Shown here: piece after piece, positions 32,849 to 45,006 of the stretch | Layout of the letters: the number at the start of each line of letters is the position of its first letter | Position numbering within the stretch: the first letter of the stretch is position 1 | From: Lactarius indigo | Taxonomy: Eukaryota > Basidiomycota > Agaricomycetes > Russulales > Russulaceae | Length of the DNA stretch: 64,000 bases | Assembly (NCBI GenBank): GCA_025766275.1 | Contig: JAFKAC010000167.1 | Location: 30,391-94,390 of the forward strand | Reading direction: 5' to 3' | The notes under the pieces: generated by a model | Database searches by the model: none | What the model was told of the DNA's origin: nothing | Seen by the model: only the letters and a program-made list of their open reading frames with translations | Program-made: the position numbers and the translations under genes

Positions 32849-35800
32849 CTAGATTGTTGCCGTCACGCCAACATGGATGATCCTACAGGACGAAAGAGAA
32901 GCGCGCGGACACGTGAGCGGCAGTCCGCGTTGGTTCAGAAGTAAAAAAAAAAAAAGACTTACTCGTCCGCGGGGGCTAACCAGCCCTCGCCTTCGGGCAA
33001 CATCATACCTGAGAAAAAGAAAGGAGCGATATTCAGCGATCGCAGAATATCGAACGACGCGCGCGAGCTGGCTTACTGAGTCGTCCGTAGATGTCCTCGA
33101 TGAGCACCCGACGGAGGTAGTTCGCGACCGGTGTGAGACGGCCCATCGCCAATTTCTTGCTCTTTGGCGCGTAATGCGGTATCCTACGACGGGGGTCCAT
33201 CAGCACTGACTTGCAGGGAAGGAGGAGGTAGAGGGGGACGTACACGTGCGTTGGGTGACGTGCGAGCTCCAAAAGCTGTGCGACGCGACGACGCGCGCCG
33301 GCGCGCTCATCCCCATCCGCGACCGTTCCAGCATAGCGCTCCTCGAGCTCTGCGACGCGCGCGACGATCTCGTCCATGCGCAGCGCGGCCTCGTCACGGA
33401 AGCCGAGGTACTGCGAGACGCCATAAAAGCCCGGGAGCACTTCGACGCGCGAGACGACGTAGCGGTCCGCGTCGTCCACGTATGGCACGGGCAGTACCCT
33501 CGTCGTCAGGAACACGCCGAACGCCGGTAGCGACGGCCACTGCCGCAGGAAACCTGAGAATAGTGTGAGCAAGGGGGCTGAAGGAAGGGCGCGCGCATGC
33601 GTTTGCGTACTGGTGAAGGAGGGCGGCACGCCGCGCTCGTGCGAGACACCGTGGAAGATGGCGAGAAGGTTCAAGCGCGCGATCACGCGGCGGTCCTCGC
33701 CCTCCGCGCCTTTCGCGTCTGGGAGAGGGGGCGTGACGAAGTATAGGGTCTTGTTGCAGCGGTCGCTGTCGCCCTGCTCCTGCAGTGCGACGAACTCGCC
33801 TTCCTCGCGCTTCTCCGAATCCCCAAAGATCGCACCTGCGCCCTCGGGCACAATGAACCCTTCGATGCGCTTGCGGCTCTTGCGGTCAAACTGGTCCTCG
33901 AGGCCCTGTAAGACACAAAAAAAGGTACTCAACGTCGTCGTCATCGTGGGATAAGTGAGGGTGAATTTTTACCTTGGCCCAGGTCCAGAACGACATGAGT
34001 GAAAGACTGGGGCCGGGTGGGATGTACCGTTAGTTACCTCAGCCCCAACAGGCGAAAAAACCTCACAGAATAACGCCGAGCATGAGCGGCACCCACGCCC
34101 CATGAGGAATCTTCTTCAACGACGCGCCCCAGAAGAGACCTGACAGGAAGTCAGCACTGGGGCACACTGGGTGAACATCGCTCACCGTCCAAGAAACCAA
34201 AGAAACCCAAAAATATAATCGGGAGAATGAGCGGAAGGTGCTTGACGTAGCGCATCTGTAGTGCGACGAGCACGGTGGTCGTAAACATGACTGTCGCGAC
34301 GGCAAATCCGTAGGCGTTCGTGAGTTGCGTGGCGTTGTTGAACGCGGCGACAATGATGATAGTTGCTAACATAACTGGTGGCCAGGTTTTGCCATCGTCT
34401 CTTTGAGAGAAAAACTCCAAGACTTACGGATCCAATTGACAACAGGGATATAAAGTTGACCCTCAGTCTTGTCCGACGTGTGAATCATATGCATACTGAA
34501 ACAATACCCTTGAGTAAACACCACCCAGGAAGGAGGGATATGTACGTACGGAGGTAGACTGCGCATGTTGACGAGCTGCTGTACTAAGGAGAAAGACGCG
34601 GTGACCAGAGCTTGAGAGGCGATAAGCGTAGCGAGGATTGCATATGTAAAAAGAACCCAGAATAGTGGTCCGTTGTGTTTTCCCGGAATGGTACGGTAGA
34701 AGATGTTTGAGATGACATCTTCTCCGTTGACGATGAGCCGAGCGCCCTGACCGAGGTAGGCCAGCACGAGTGATGGGTATACGAGAGAAGTAAAAGATAT
34801 CTGTGCAAGGTCAATGGAAGCGCTGATGGAGACAAAGATTCAGACGTACCTGAATTGAAATCATGTTGAACTGCCCAAGGCTACAGGCAACGTTTAATGG
34901 ATACGCTATTGGAATCGATGAAGCAACTTACTTGGCAAAAAGTGCCTCGCAACCAGTAACGGCAAGTAGAACACCTGCAAGTGTGTCGTAATTCCCGGTG
35001 CGCACAAAATCTTTCACATTTACTCAATCAGACGCAGAGAAAAGTGCAGAAGTTCCATATACTTACACATGACAGCCCGCGACGGATCAAATGCGCGGAA
35101 GATACCAGGATGCTTTGTGATATTGTAAATCCCCGTTCCGGCGAGGAGGAGCAACCACGTGAAGGTGACTACCAGGCTTTGTGAGGGGAGTTAACAGGAC
35201 ACAAAAAAATGCTGCATGCATACTAGGTGCAAAGAAGAACGACAGACGTGCGGTGCCTAGTGGTTGTGAGAGGAACAATACAAGCAAGAATGCCTGCCAG
35301 GAGATCAGACATAAAAAAAGAGCAGGAGTAGAGCGAAACGCACTATCGAGATGGAAACGACGTGCTCCGACACACTAGGCTTGGCGACAGCTAATCCGGG
35401 TGTATCTGAGCGGGCTGCACTGGATCAGTTTTGCAAGTGGCTCACCAATGCCTCCAACTGCGCTCGTGACCGATACGGCAGCGGTCAGAACACCGTCGGC
35501 CATTGTCAAACTTGTGCCGAAGAGGGCCTTTGTTATGTTAAGCACAATCACCATCCCAGGAGGATAAGAAGTACCCATATCAACATAGGCCACCGAAAAG
35601 ATTTGGGTGGCTTGATATCATCGCGCCTCTTTTTTCCAGCCATCATCGAGTCGTGCGTAGGGGTGCTTTCGAAAAACTTCGGGGGATAGATCCCTTGATA
35701 CAGCGCAAAAGTTCCACCCTCGCCTGAAGAACCGAAAATACGTGAGATTTTGCAGTGCACACAAGAACACGTGCGCTACCTTCATGAGTGCCGAAGTGCA

Positions 35801-36210
35801 AGCATATAAGGACCTAGGTTACGGTGTTAACACAGATTAGTGCAAAAAGAAGGGGGGGAGGTGACCAACATATTTGCATAACGGTAGAAGAGTCAAAGAC
35901 CAAATGATGGCACTGATGCATCCTATAACATCCTCCTTTGGAGGCACGGGGCCGGACGACGACCAGATGCCATTGAGCACGTACAAAGGTGACGTCCCGA
36001 TGTCCGAGTATATGATCCCTGGGTGAGACGGGTGTTAGTGTGGGTATCACGTACGAGAACCAGGTGGGACAACGGCATACCGAGCGTCTGAAAGCTGAGT
36101 ATGGCCAATCCCATACCAGCCGCGTGCAGCGGGCGGCGCTTTGGGTGGTCAGGTTTGAGAATGGTAGAGCTGGCAGAAGACGTGGACATCTCGAGCAAGT
36201 GGGCCCTCAA
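32849..36210 (-). CDS. HAK/KUP-family potassium transporter
   Basis: High-affinity K+ uptake carrier of the plasma membrane with about 12 membrane segments, many small exons. The N-terminal exon (36210, or the in-frame ATG at 36189) reads MGLAILSFQTLG and joins to YSDIGTSPLYVLNGIW, the family signature. Later exons carry EGGTFALYQG, VGGIGEPL, SVTSAVGG, GVLTAAVSV, FNPSRAV-like, SNIFYRTIPG, ATLIASQALVTASFSLVQQ, ATQLTNAYGFAVATVMF and IPHGAWVPL. The long cytosolic part contains VPRVLPVPYVD-type sequence and GFYGVSQYLGF. The C terminus is spread over small exons: YGRLS, then MMLPEGEGWLAPADE, then a last exon encoding IIHVGVTATI with its stop at 32849-32851. Without that final 34-nt exon the gene would wrongly seem to end at 32959 or 33033. 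No break seen. Confidence 0.88.
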
Positions 36211-37190
36211 ACCTACAGAAGGTCTCGAGATTTAAGCCCTGTGGATTTTCCACTTTTACTCTTCGAAACGGAAGATACGAAAGACCATGTAATTTCCGTG
36301 TCCTGGGAATCACGGATGCAGTACGCCTTGACATGACGTTTGATTTCTGTATATTTTCCGAGATTCGGCAAAGTGCGTGTCCTTGTGGCGTGTTGCGAAC
36401 TTGTCGCAGACGCAGAGGGAATTTAGCAATTGGTTGTATAATTCTTCCATTATGGGTACCCCAATAAATGTATCGTAGTGCGGCGCTTCGGTTTGGACGG
36501 AGACCATTGACAGTCGATACAGTCCTATAGTACGATTGTAGCTCAGCTGAGGGCCTATCGGTATGCGGTATGCCAGTCGGTTCCGTCGATAACAACGCGT
36601 TTATGGCCAAAAAAGTGTCTAGATCTTCTATACGAACTTGCTGAATCCGTATGCCTACGGCTGGACACTCCGAAAGCCTAAGTCGTCAAGTTTTTCGGAC
36701 CGGACCGGACTATTTAGTGGATGATCCATAGCAAGTTGCTTGGCAAGTTGTGAGAAATCTCAACACTATCGAAGAGCAGTCACCTGTTTGAAGATTCGCA
36801 ACCGACCAGCACCCGAGCTGCGAGCAGAGTCAGGTCAAGGTACAAGTGCTGTCGTCGCCAAGGCCGTCGCGCACGAGCGGACTTCGACTCGGAGCAGTGC
36901 TCCGATTCAATTGCAAATCCTGAAATCTGATTGGTGTAGATCCGGTCAGTCTTCTGATTCTGAATTTCTTGCCCATTGTTAAACACGCCTACATTATTGT
37001 TAGTACAGTACTTATGTGAGTCACTCAACGATGTTTTCTTTTCCCTTTTTTCAGGAAACGGGGCCCACCTTGCGTTTTAGCCTCAATTGTTACAATTGTA
37101 CTACGGGGTCTCACGTTTTGTCACCGGTTCGTGGACCATTATCACGCCACAGTACATCAATAGTCGCCAGCTTCACCTCTACTTGTTTTT
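36211..37190. other. Intergenic, K+ transporter 5' flank
   Basis: No gene recognised; the frames at 36149-36610 and 36740-36982 lack motifs. Confidence 0.4.
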
Positions 37191-38128
37191 AGGATATGAT
37201 TCCCCTCGAGCTCGTCATCCACATCCCCAGGAGTACGTACCACAACTCGATGGTACTGCTGACCCAAAAGCCCTAGGGTCCTGCACCCTTGCCCGCATCG
37301 CTTAGGTTCCCATTGCCCAGCGCCTTGCGCTTTACCACATACAGTACAGTGCAATTCGACAGAAAAAGTACCTGCTTTGGGAAACGGATGTTTCCCCCCC
37401 AATTCGCTACATAATCACACAATCGTCGTCGGAGACATTACGTCTATATGCTCGAAATCTCCATTGGCTGTGACAGGCCCGTCACTGCCCTTCCGAGACG
37501 TCTCGTCCTCTTTCCGGCTCCGTTACTTTGATCCCTCATTGTCCGCGGTTCTTCAGTGCTGTACTAGCTCGTGTTCAATCTGGAGTATCGCAAGCTTCAG
37601 GCACCGGCCCTGTCTCCAAGACACCATTACGACTTCAGGTACCCGAAATTGACACCACCGACGTACCGCAGCCTCTCCAATGATTCAACATGGCCCACTA
37701 TTTGATTTTTCCGCCTGTGCGGGCTGAGTATCCCCCTCATGTTCGACGAGTTCCGCCTCTCCGAGAATGCCCGGGGAACTAGGACGCCACTTGTAGATAC
37801 CCCGTGGCCATTACGCGTGCTCGGCCTTGGAGCACCATTCGCACAACTCCAGCAACTAACGATATTTGCTGCCCAGGGCGTGTTTCATCCATTGGGTTAC
37901 GTACCAGGGCCCTTCTCGGCCGTGGAGGAGCTCGTCCTTTGCCAACTCCTTCTATTCTCATACCCACCCAGTCATACTATGCCTGTGTCAAGTGCCTTGA
38001 AATTACTGCACACTGCACAACTTGGAGAGCGCAATCGTAGACAGATTGTGACTATGAGCCACCATTACGCCTCAGATGCCGAGAACGGGGGTGCAACTAG
38101 GGTGCGGTTTTGTGGTAGATCCGCGTGA
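37191..38128 (+). pseudogene. Broken F-box/LRR-like gene
   Basis: The segment opens with an F-box-like start (MIPLELVIHI at 37197). It then needs a one-base frame change near 37225 to continue as LDGTADPKALGSCTLARIA, is followed by a TAG where relatives have Trp (VARSWVP-type), and goes on as VPIAQRLALYHIQYSAIRQK. After another disruption, LRR-like text (RVLGLGAPFAQLQQLTIFAAQG, FSAVEELVLCQLL) runs to 38128. Agaricomycete genomes carry many F-box genes of this shape. Unrecognised introns could explain part of the damage, but not all of it easily. Confidence 0.45.
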
Positions 38129-40553
38129 GCGATATGACGGGCCGGTAAGACTCCCTTATACTGACTAACTACCCGCCAAGTCCGAGTTGGAGGATTGATC
38201 TTCCCACTACCGAAGCTAGAGTATATATTCCCCACGTTTTTCTAATGCGGAGTACTTACTCCGAATGGATTCATGAGTGGACCCCTGCTCCACCATCTCA
38301 CGACCCCGGGAATCCCGCGTGGGAGAAGTGTGGTGTCTACTGCTGTGGTCCTCCGATGCAGAGTGTTTCATGAACAAATAATGCGAAACTGACGAGCGTG
38401 ACATTCGGAGTGCAGGTCAAGTTACCATTATCTTGCAATTCCTCTGACACTGACTTAGATGACCTCTGAGGTGAGTCCAGGGTGAGTCCCCCTTGAGTCG
38501 AAACATCCATTTATTATGATGCTTACGACCTGACATCCATGTCGCCTCTACGTTCGCTTCTGTACTTGACCTGTATTACAGGGAAATGTTGCGGACAATT
38601 GCTGCGCTGCATCTTGCGTTGATCTTACGGTAATACCTGGTCGTTCCAGACTAAAAAGGGGAAAAGAAACCGTACTTCGTCTCTTCAGTTGCTCAGGGTT
38701 CCTCTGCTTACAGCACGAATTATGAGATGGGCATTGGGCTGCCTTATCATCTCAGTGGAGTTAAAGTACAGTTACACACCATGAGTGAATGAGTGCATGA
38801 CTCACTCACCAACTCGTAGCGTGCCTGCCTGTCAAACTCTACTTTGCGCGCAACACGATACTTCTCGTTGTTGGGTCATTCAAGGGAATGGGTCGTAATT
38901 CCGTATCCCCATTCAGTCTTCACTTCACAAATGACAAGTTTCGTAGCTGTCCCGGTCTAGACGGCCTACATAGAAGGCGCTAGTGGTATGAGTTATTCCA
39001 GTTCTTACACAAATTAGGTCATTGACTGACATTCTCGGCTCGAACTGTGCTGCTTTGCATTTTCAACGCCACTCCGCCGCAATCGTTGGCTTCTCCCCTC
39101 TCCCCACTAAGTACACGTTTTCACTGCAAGTCCAACAGAGTACCCAATACTACGTGAATTACACTATCCCCGAGCCCGGCCCTACAGGAAATGAAGCGCT
39201 GGGGCTTCCCGTGAGAACAAGCGCACCAAATCCGTAAAATTCTGGAACTGTTCTGGAAGGCTGGTAGATCTCTTCGGGCCTGCTTCAATAAATCAATAAA
39301 TCCATCAAAGATGTAGAGTGGGCCCTGCTGAATAAGTCATGCTTCTTCTTCCCCGGAAAACCGAGTCTATTTGCCTCGATTCGCCTTCTCAACGTACACT
39401 TCTAATCCACGGGTTGACCCTACTGTATACAGTAACGCGACGAGGCTGACCGGCCGGTAGAGATCGATTTAGAGAGGAGAAACGGAACGTGCGTTTGTTT
39501 CTAGTCAATTTGCCCAACTACGCCACGCGAGTTTGAGTTGTTGAAAACTGTCGTACAACACGTGTGGGGACTATCCGTGCGCATTAAAAAAAAACGGTTG
39601 CTCGTCTCTCACATTGTGTAGACATCAAAAGGGGTTCCTCGTTGACAGGGCCTCGTTGAGAACTGACGATCCCGGTAATTATAACCAGAAAAGGTTCCAG
39701 GCGAGAAGCTTACTGTAATATTGCGCGCGGATCTCGCAGAACTGTAATGTGGACCCGGGGAAACCACCGCCGGAGGCAGATACGATCGCCACTCGACTTG
39801 CGTCATGGTGAACACGCCTAGTAAAAAAAATATTCACAAAAACTATTTGAAGCGAAAATTGCGATGGAGAGAGCTGAATAAGGACAAGCAAAGACCACAA
39901 ATACTTGCTGCAGGACTCGGAACTGCTCAACTGTGGTTCTCCGAGTGATCGCACTGCCACATGATCGCGAAACCACGGGAACAACACTAACAAAAAAAAA
40001 AACCACGGAAACAACCGGTCACGTGTCTATATCCGGCAACTTTTGCTCACTGCACCACGGCCATCTCGCGCTTCTGCACTTCACGAAACCGAGTCGTTAG
40101 CTACCTCAAGTCCTGGGGGAATGACTTTTCCTTGTTGATAGTCATTAAATCGTAGACTCACAGGTCGTTGTGACTGCGCTTTTCGGTCACTTTAACTCTT
40201 GCTAGTGGTATATGCGCACGGATGCTGGTTCACGCCGGTCTCTCGGACACGTCGGACACGTCTCACGTAGTATCTTCAAGTTAAGGCACATCACCGTTGG
40301 TTAGGCTGGTCAGGAGTCCAGGGTTCCGGTCTCCCTTGATCGTTCCAGTGGGTCTCCCGGTCGAGCACAATCCGTCCTACGTCAGCATTACATATGGAAT
40401 CGGAAGCCTCTTTACCGTCGCGGTCGTCCTTCTTCTCCGGGCTACTGTAGGCATTCTCCCCTCCACGTGCCCACTGGAAGGCACTGGAGCTACTTAAGAT
40501 GCAATTGTGGCATCCCATCTGACCTGCCCCCCTTCCCTGCACTGTATCGAACA
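38129..40553. other. Gene-poor interval
   Basis: No gene I can support. The frame at 39022-39237 reads like a protein fragment (TFSLQVQQSTQYYVNYTIPE) but has no partner exons. A perfect 14-bp palindrome made of two TACTGTA halves lies at 39421-39434. Confidence 0.4.
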
Positions 40554-42633
40554 ATGCTCTCTCTTTTTCTTTCTGTGGCTGCCGTTGTACTAGCGATTTC
40601 ATTGACCAGACCTGTTCAAGTAGTTCATGCACGGTGTCGCAATCAGCCAGGAGACCCTGGCTATCCCGCTGCTGCAGATTGGTCCACTCTTAATAACACA
40701 ATTGGTGGCAGGCTGATTAGAGTCTTACCATCTGTGGAGGCATGTCGTGAGCTAGGCTGCACTGGGACACAGTGGGCGAGCGGCATTTTCCGACAAACAA
40801 TCCCTGGTGCAATGAATGCCGTGAGTGCAATATCTCAACTTGGTCCTGTTTATCACCGCTGAATAAGTGAATGCTTTTTTAGTACAACTGGGAACAGGTG
40901 ATGCGTTTCCCGTCAGATTTTTCTTGTCCTAGCTAAATGCGTTTGTGATCACAGGATTATACTCCTCCCGCAAAACTCTGCCTGCTGAACGGTACCACCT
41001 GTGCTCAGGGGGATGTCCCGCTTTACGCAGTTAACGCGACAACTGCTCAGCACATACAGGTTAGGACCTTCTACCTGTTACTTGCGTCGCTAACCTTCTT
41101 ATACTGCAGGCGGGCGTACTATTTGCCCAGGCTCATGACCTGCGCGTTGTTATCAAATCCTCTGGCCACGATTATTTAGGTCGTTCTACCGCAAAAAATT
41201 CGCTACTTCTATGGACAGCATACTTCCAGGACATCACATTCACCGATCACTTCCTTGTGGGCGGCGTGGATCAAGGTTCTGCGATGACAGTTGGTTCGGG
41301 CGTTGGTCTCAAGAGTATATACGCCGCCGCTAAGGCACAAAATAAAATGTTCGTGGGCGGCACTGCTGCGACCGTCTCTGCTGCAGGAGGCTACACCCAG
41401 GGTGCTGGGCATTCAGCTTTCTCACCCATTTATGGACTCGCCGCGGACAATGTTCTTCGTATGTGTTTCTGTTCCCTTTACATTAAAACGAGCCTCAAAG
41501 TAAATCAGAGTACAGGGTTGTTCTGGCCAACGGTTCTTACGTTGTAGTCAATTCAGCTTCTTTCCCCAATTGTACGTCCACCGTGCCTGGCGCTTGGTGG
41601 CGGGCGTCAACTAACTCCCACTTTTCCCTGTAGTATTCTGGGCCTTACGTGGAGGTGGCGCCGGCAGTTGGGGGGTGATTATTGATGCCACCTTCCGCAC
41701 CTTCCCGATTTTCAGTTCAACCCTGCATACCGTGAATATCCTTACGGCGACGGTGGAACAAACAGGCGATTTGATGACTCTGCACGCCAAACATATCAAC
41801 GACTGGGATAACGTCAGGGCCGGGCAGTACTTCTATCTAACAGCATCGACTACGAATAGCACACTTGCCCTCTCCACGGTCTTCAAAGGCCTCGACGGCG
41901 ATGCCAGCAAAGTACAGATGTCTGCTTTCCTATCCAACGCAACTGCACTTGGAGCCATCCTGCAGGGCGAGTCCACAATCACGGCAGCTCCTAATGATAT
42001 CGTCGGATTCCCTGACGACCGGTCTGGATATAACGTCATCCTCAGCTCTCGCCTCATTCCCAAATCTACATATGCTCATGCGCCGTCGAGCGTGGGTGCC
42101 GCGTACAAGCAGCTGCTCTCGCAAGGCATCCAGTCAGTCCTTGGGCACCTCGTCGCTGGTGGTACGTAGCTCCCCACCCATTCAACCTACATCCAGGCTG
42201 ACCATTGACATAGGTCAGGTCTCTGCCAACGCAAATATTGATTCCGCGATCCACCCCGCATGGCGGACAGCCAAGACCCATGTACGCTCCCTCTCACCCC
42301 TGATAACCCGGGCCTTCTTCTGATACTGTTCGTTAGATTATCGCAACTCAACGTTGGGACGATACCCTGGCTGCAGCTGATGTCCTGACATTACGCAGGA
42401 ATTTCACCTCGATAGTGAGACCTGTCCTTGCGGGCATTGCTGGGGGCTCCTCGAGCGGTAGTTACTCAAACGAGGGCGATGTACTCGAACCAAATCCTCA
42501 GGTCACGTTTTACGGCCCGAACTACGCCCGCCTGAAGAGCATCAAGGCTATTTATGACCCGAACGACCTCTTCATCGTTCCAACAGGCGTCCACAGTGAA
42601 CACTGGAACGCAGATGGCATGTGCACAGTATGA
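40554..42633 (+). CDS. Secreted FAD-linked oxidase (berberine-bridge-enzyme-like)
   Basis: Flavoprotein oxidoreductase of the VAO/BBE class with a signal peptide (LFLSVAAVVLAISLTRPVQVVHA). Exons join to give DYTPPAKLCLLNG, then the FAD-binding core VVIKSSGHDYLGRST. Its His is the usual 8-alpha-linked FAD ligand. The second loop reads GGYTQGAGHSAFS, without the Cys used in bicovalent BBE enzymes, so a single covalent link is likely. FWALRGGGAGSWGVI and the C-terminal BBE motif YGPNYARLKSIKAIYDPNDLF follow, then a stop at 42633. Several short introns are visible (donors near 40819, 41462, 41571 and others). Such enzymes oxidise alcohols, sugars or natural-product intermediates; the substrate is unknown. 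No disruption seen. Confidence 0.88.
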
Positions 42634-42763
42634 CGAGAGATACCCAATTATGTCTTATTTATTATACCACTGTATATTATTCCCAAGATTATTCCATAAT
42701 TTCTGTTCAATCGTGCTCGGATGGCACGCAAGTCGACACACCTTCCCGGAAACATATTCACAA

Positions 42764-42846
42764 GGGCACATGGTGTAGATGGTTTATCACGCTCGCTTAG
42801 CAATCAAATATGCGAGAGGTGTCCGGTTCAATTCCGGATGTGTCCA
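42764..42846 (+). tRNA. tRNA-Ala (anticodon AGC) with 8-nt intron
   Basis: The acceptor stem GGGCACA pairs with TGTGTCC (one G-U). The D arm is GTGTAGATGGTTTATCAC, the anticodon stem is CTCGC/GCGAG with loop TTAGCA..T holding AGC, the variable loop is AGGTG, and the T arm is TCCGG-TTCAATT-CCGGA with discriminator A. The loop is 15 nt instead of 7, so about 8 nt (ATCAAATA) sit 3' of position 37, the standard eukaryotic tRNA intron site. A T-rich RNA polymerase III terminator follows from 42852. The layout closely follows yeast tRNA-Ala. Confidence 0.93.
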
Positions 42847-42851
42847 AATTC

Positions 42852-42858
42852 TTTTTTC
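42852..42858 (+). terminator. RNA polymerase III T-run terminator
   Basis: A run of T directly downstream of the tRNA-Ala gene. Confidence 0.7.
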
Positions 42859-43949
42859 AGTATTACCTTTTTTTGTGTCGATTGTCAGTCTAAACTCTAG
42901 TACGAAAACTTTTCGTTTAAAAATACAGAGAGTCTAGGGCGCATAGGTGCTCGTTTAAAGCAATAAAGATCGTGGCTGCACCGAACGACTATGGCAACAC
43001 AAAAAGGGGGTCGAGGTACTCAGGGTGGTATCCACATCCTCACTTCACAAAGATCTTGATGGAGTCGCAGAATCTGTCAAATTGAGTGGGTGTGTCATTG
43101 AAAATCCCGCCGGGGCATCCGGTGATAGAACCCATTGTGTGATCCACTTTAAGGGACGCAAACCAACGGTGGGTACATCCAGTCGCTCATGGCAAGCACT
43201 GTACATGCCGAAATTTACCCTGACTGTGATTGGATGATCACAATCTTGTTTTGGCTAAAGAAAATTTGACCTGCGTACAGGCGCAAGTGGAAAAATGAAT
43301 AGGACGGCATGCTTTGGGTGCCGGAGATCGATCTCTATGGACCTCATAGAGGGCGTTAATCGAGACATTCTCGCAGTATGGCTTGGGGACAATGAGGTCG
43401 ATCGCGGTGCCAGTAGGATCAAGGCTCTCCCAGTTGACTGCAGCTCAGATCCCATATGTGCTTCACCCACATACCATCCCAAAGTGGTGCGGCATGCTCG
43501 TGATCACTGCGGCACAGAGTTGTTATCTTGTCTCGCGTTCATGTTATCTGATAATCAAAAGGTACAATTGCGTGTCGTGCATTCAAAAAGCTGAAAACTA
43601 CCGGGGGTCATGCGGAATATCGTACAATGAATCACACCCTCGGAAGGTTCTGTGCCAGCGGGGTTTCGGCGTAGCACCCAAGTTGGGGCCCACTTCCCCC
43701 CTCACTGGGAACACAGAACCACCCCAGATCCACGAGAGAGTAATTGTTGATGACCTGCGCCACGCGGAGAAACTGCGGTCCTCATGAACCTTGGGTGCTA
43801 TCAACCTCTGGCGTGTCTCCCTGGGAACTTCCCACTGGTACCGGAGTTAGATGCACCGGTGGGCGGTCGTACGTTTCCGTCTGTAGTAGAGATGCGATCT
43901 TTCGATCCGAATCGACCCTAACCGCGCGTCAACATACAAGGAGGGCAAA
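42859..43949. other. Intergenic, possible protein remnant
   Basis: No complete gene. On the minus strand near 43340-43480 one frame reads NWESLDPTGTAIDLIVPKP and ALYEVHRD, which looks protein-like, but neighbouring frames are broken and I cannot name the family. Confidence 0.3.
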
Positions 43950-44407
43950 TTAAGTGGAGTGGCGGTCGTACCGCGCTTCCAGAACGACGTGAGTCAATGT
44001 CTGCATCGGGGCAGCGCGCAATCGGAACTTTAGCGAGCGAGTAATGGTGTAAGATCCTTTGAATAATACGGAGCGCTGTTCCAGGCGCGTGTTAGGGTGA
44101 CAGCTGTAGTGAATCACAAACAAAGGCGAACCGAGTCGTCCTCCGGACTAGCAAGGACATCTTCCCAAAGTATATCAACCCGCGTAGCTCCTCCGCGCTG
44201 CACCTTGATATGCTCGTCGAATTTCTCAAGCGAGAGCACCTCTCCGTTGACGGTAATCTGCGCATCGGGCGTGAACAGTGTTTGTGTTTGTGGGTCCTGA
44301 TCGAGGTTATACAGGTCTGTGAACGAGGTTTGCGTCCATGCTTGAACCTGCCTCGACAGGTCGTCGATCGTAGCTTCCGCAGTCGCAGCAGTCTGAGTGG
44401 AGGACAT
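43950..44407 (-). CDS. NTF2/SnoaL-like small protein
   Basis: Two exons: 44407-44132 (276 nt) and 44075-43950 (126 nt). The 56-nt intron has a perfect CTAAC branch site. The 133-residue product starts MSSTQTAATAEATIDDL and contains WTQTSFTDLYNLDQDP, LFTPDAQITVNG, the EHIKVQRGGAT-type helix, VDILWEDVLASPED, and after the intron YTITRSLKFRLRAAPMQTLTHVVLEARYDRH. This is the strand order of the fungal SnoaL-like branch of the NTF2 fold (cone-shaped alpha+beta barrel). Some relatives are polyketide cyclases or isomerases, but most are uncharacterised, so no reaction is assigned. The frame is open upstream to an ATG at 44473, but the start at 44407 fits the family better. Confidence 0.75.
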
Positions 44408-45006
44408 TTGTGAGTTCCGGGCCTGCCGCGGCCCGCTAGCGCAGTCTCCAAAAGCCATTGGACCGTGGGACAAAGTCCGGATTGGCCCGAACTGACGTTC
44501 AAAGTATTCAATCTCAGCCTAACTAGCGATGAGCAGACAACTCTCCAGCAGGACGAACACTCAAGCAAGACAACCGCTCATCAGAATGGCCTACATTACT
44601 TCAGACCAGCTCTTGAGAGACTGGGCCGTTCGGAATGTCGTCTTGGTGGTAGTCGTCCCTTATCAATAAGGGTATATCACTCGGTTCACAGCCATACCAC
44701 AACCACAACCACATCCCAGACCGCCACAGTCCTTGGCGATAAGCTATCCCATCGTACGCGTGATTATGTCCAACCAGTCGTGAACCACCGTCGTTGTTCC
44801 TGGCCACGGTAGTAAAAGGGCCAAAGCGCTGTTCCTTTGTCTTCCATTTTGTGACTCAGAATCTTCAACTCAGCGTATCCACACTTCCTTTCATTCGGCT
44901 ACTGTGGCTTGTGCCGTGCGATGCTCAATGCAAATATAACCGGAAGCAACCCTGGTTTGGGTCCGCCACCTCTCTTTTGACACCTTATATCTCACCCAGC
45001 TCGACG
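44408..45006. other. Divergent intergenic region
   Basis: Promoter space between the NTF2-like gene and the small gene at 45007; a TTATAT element lies near 44983. No gene seen. Confidence 0.4.
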
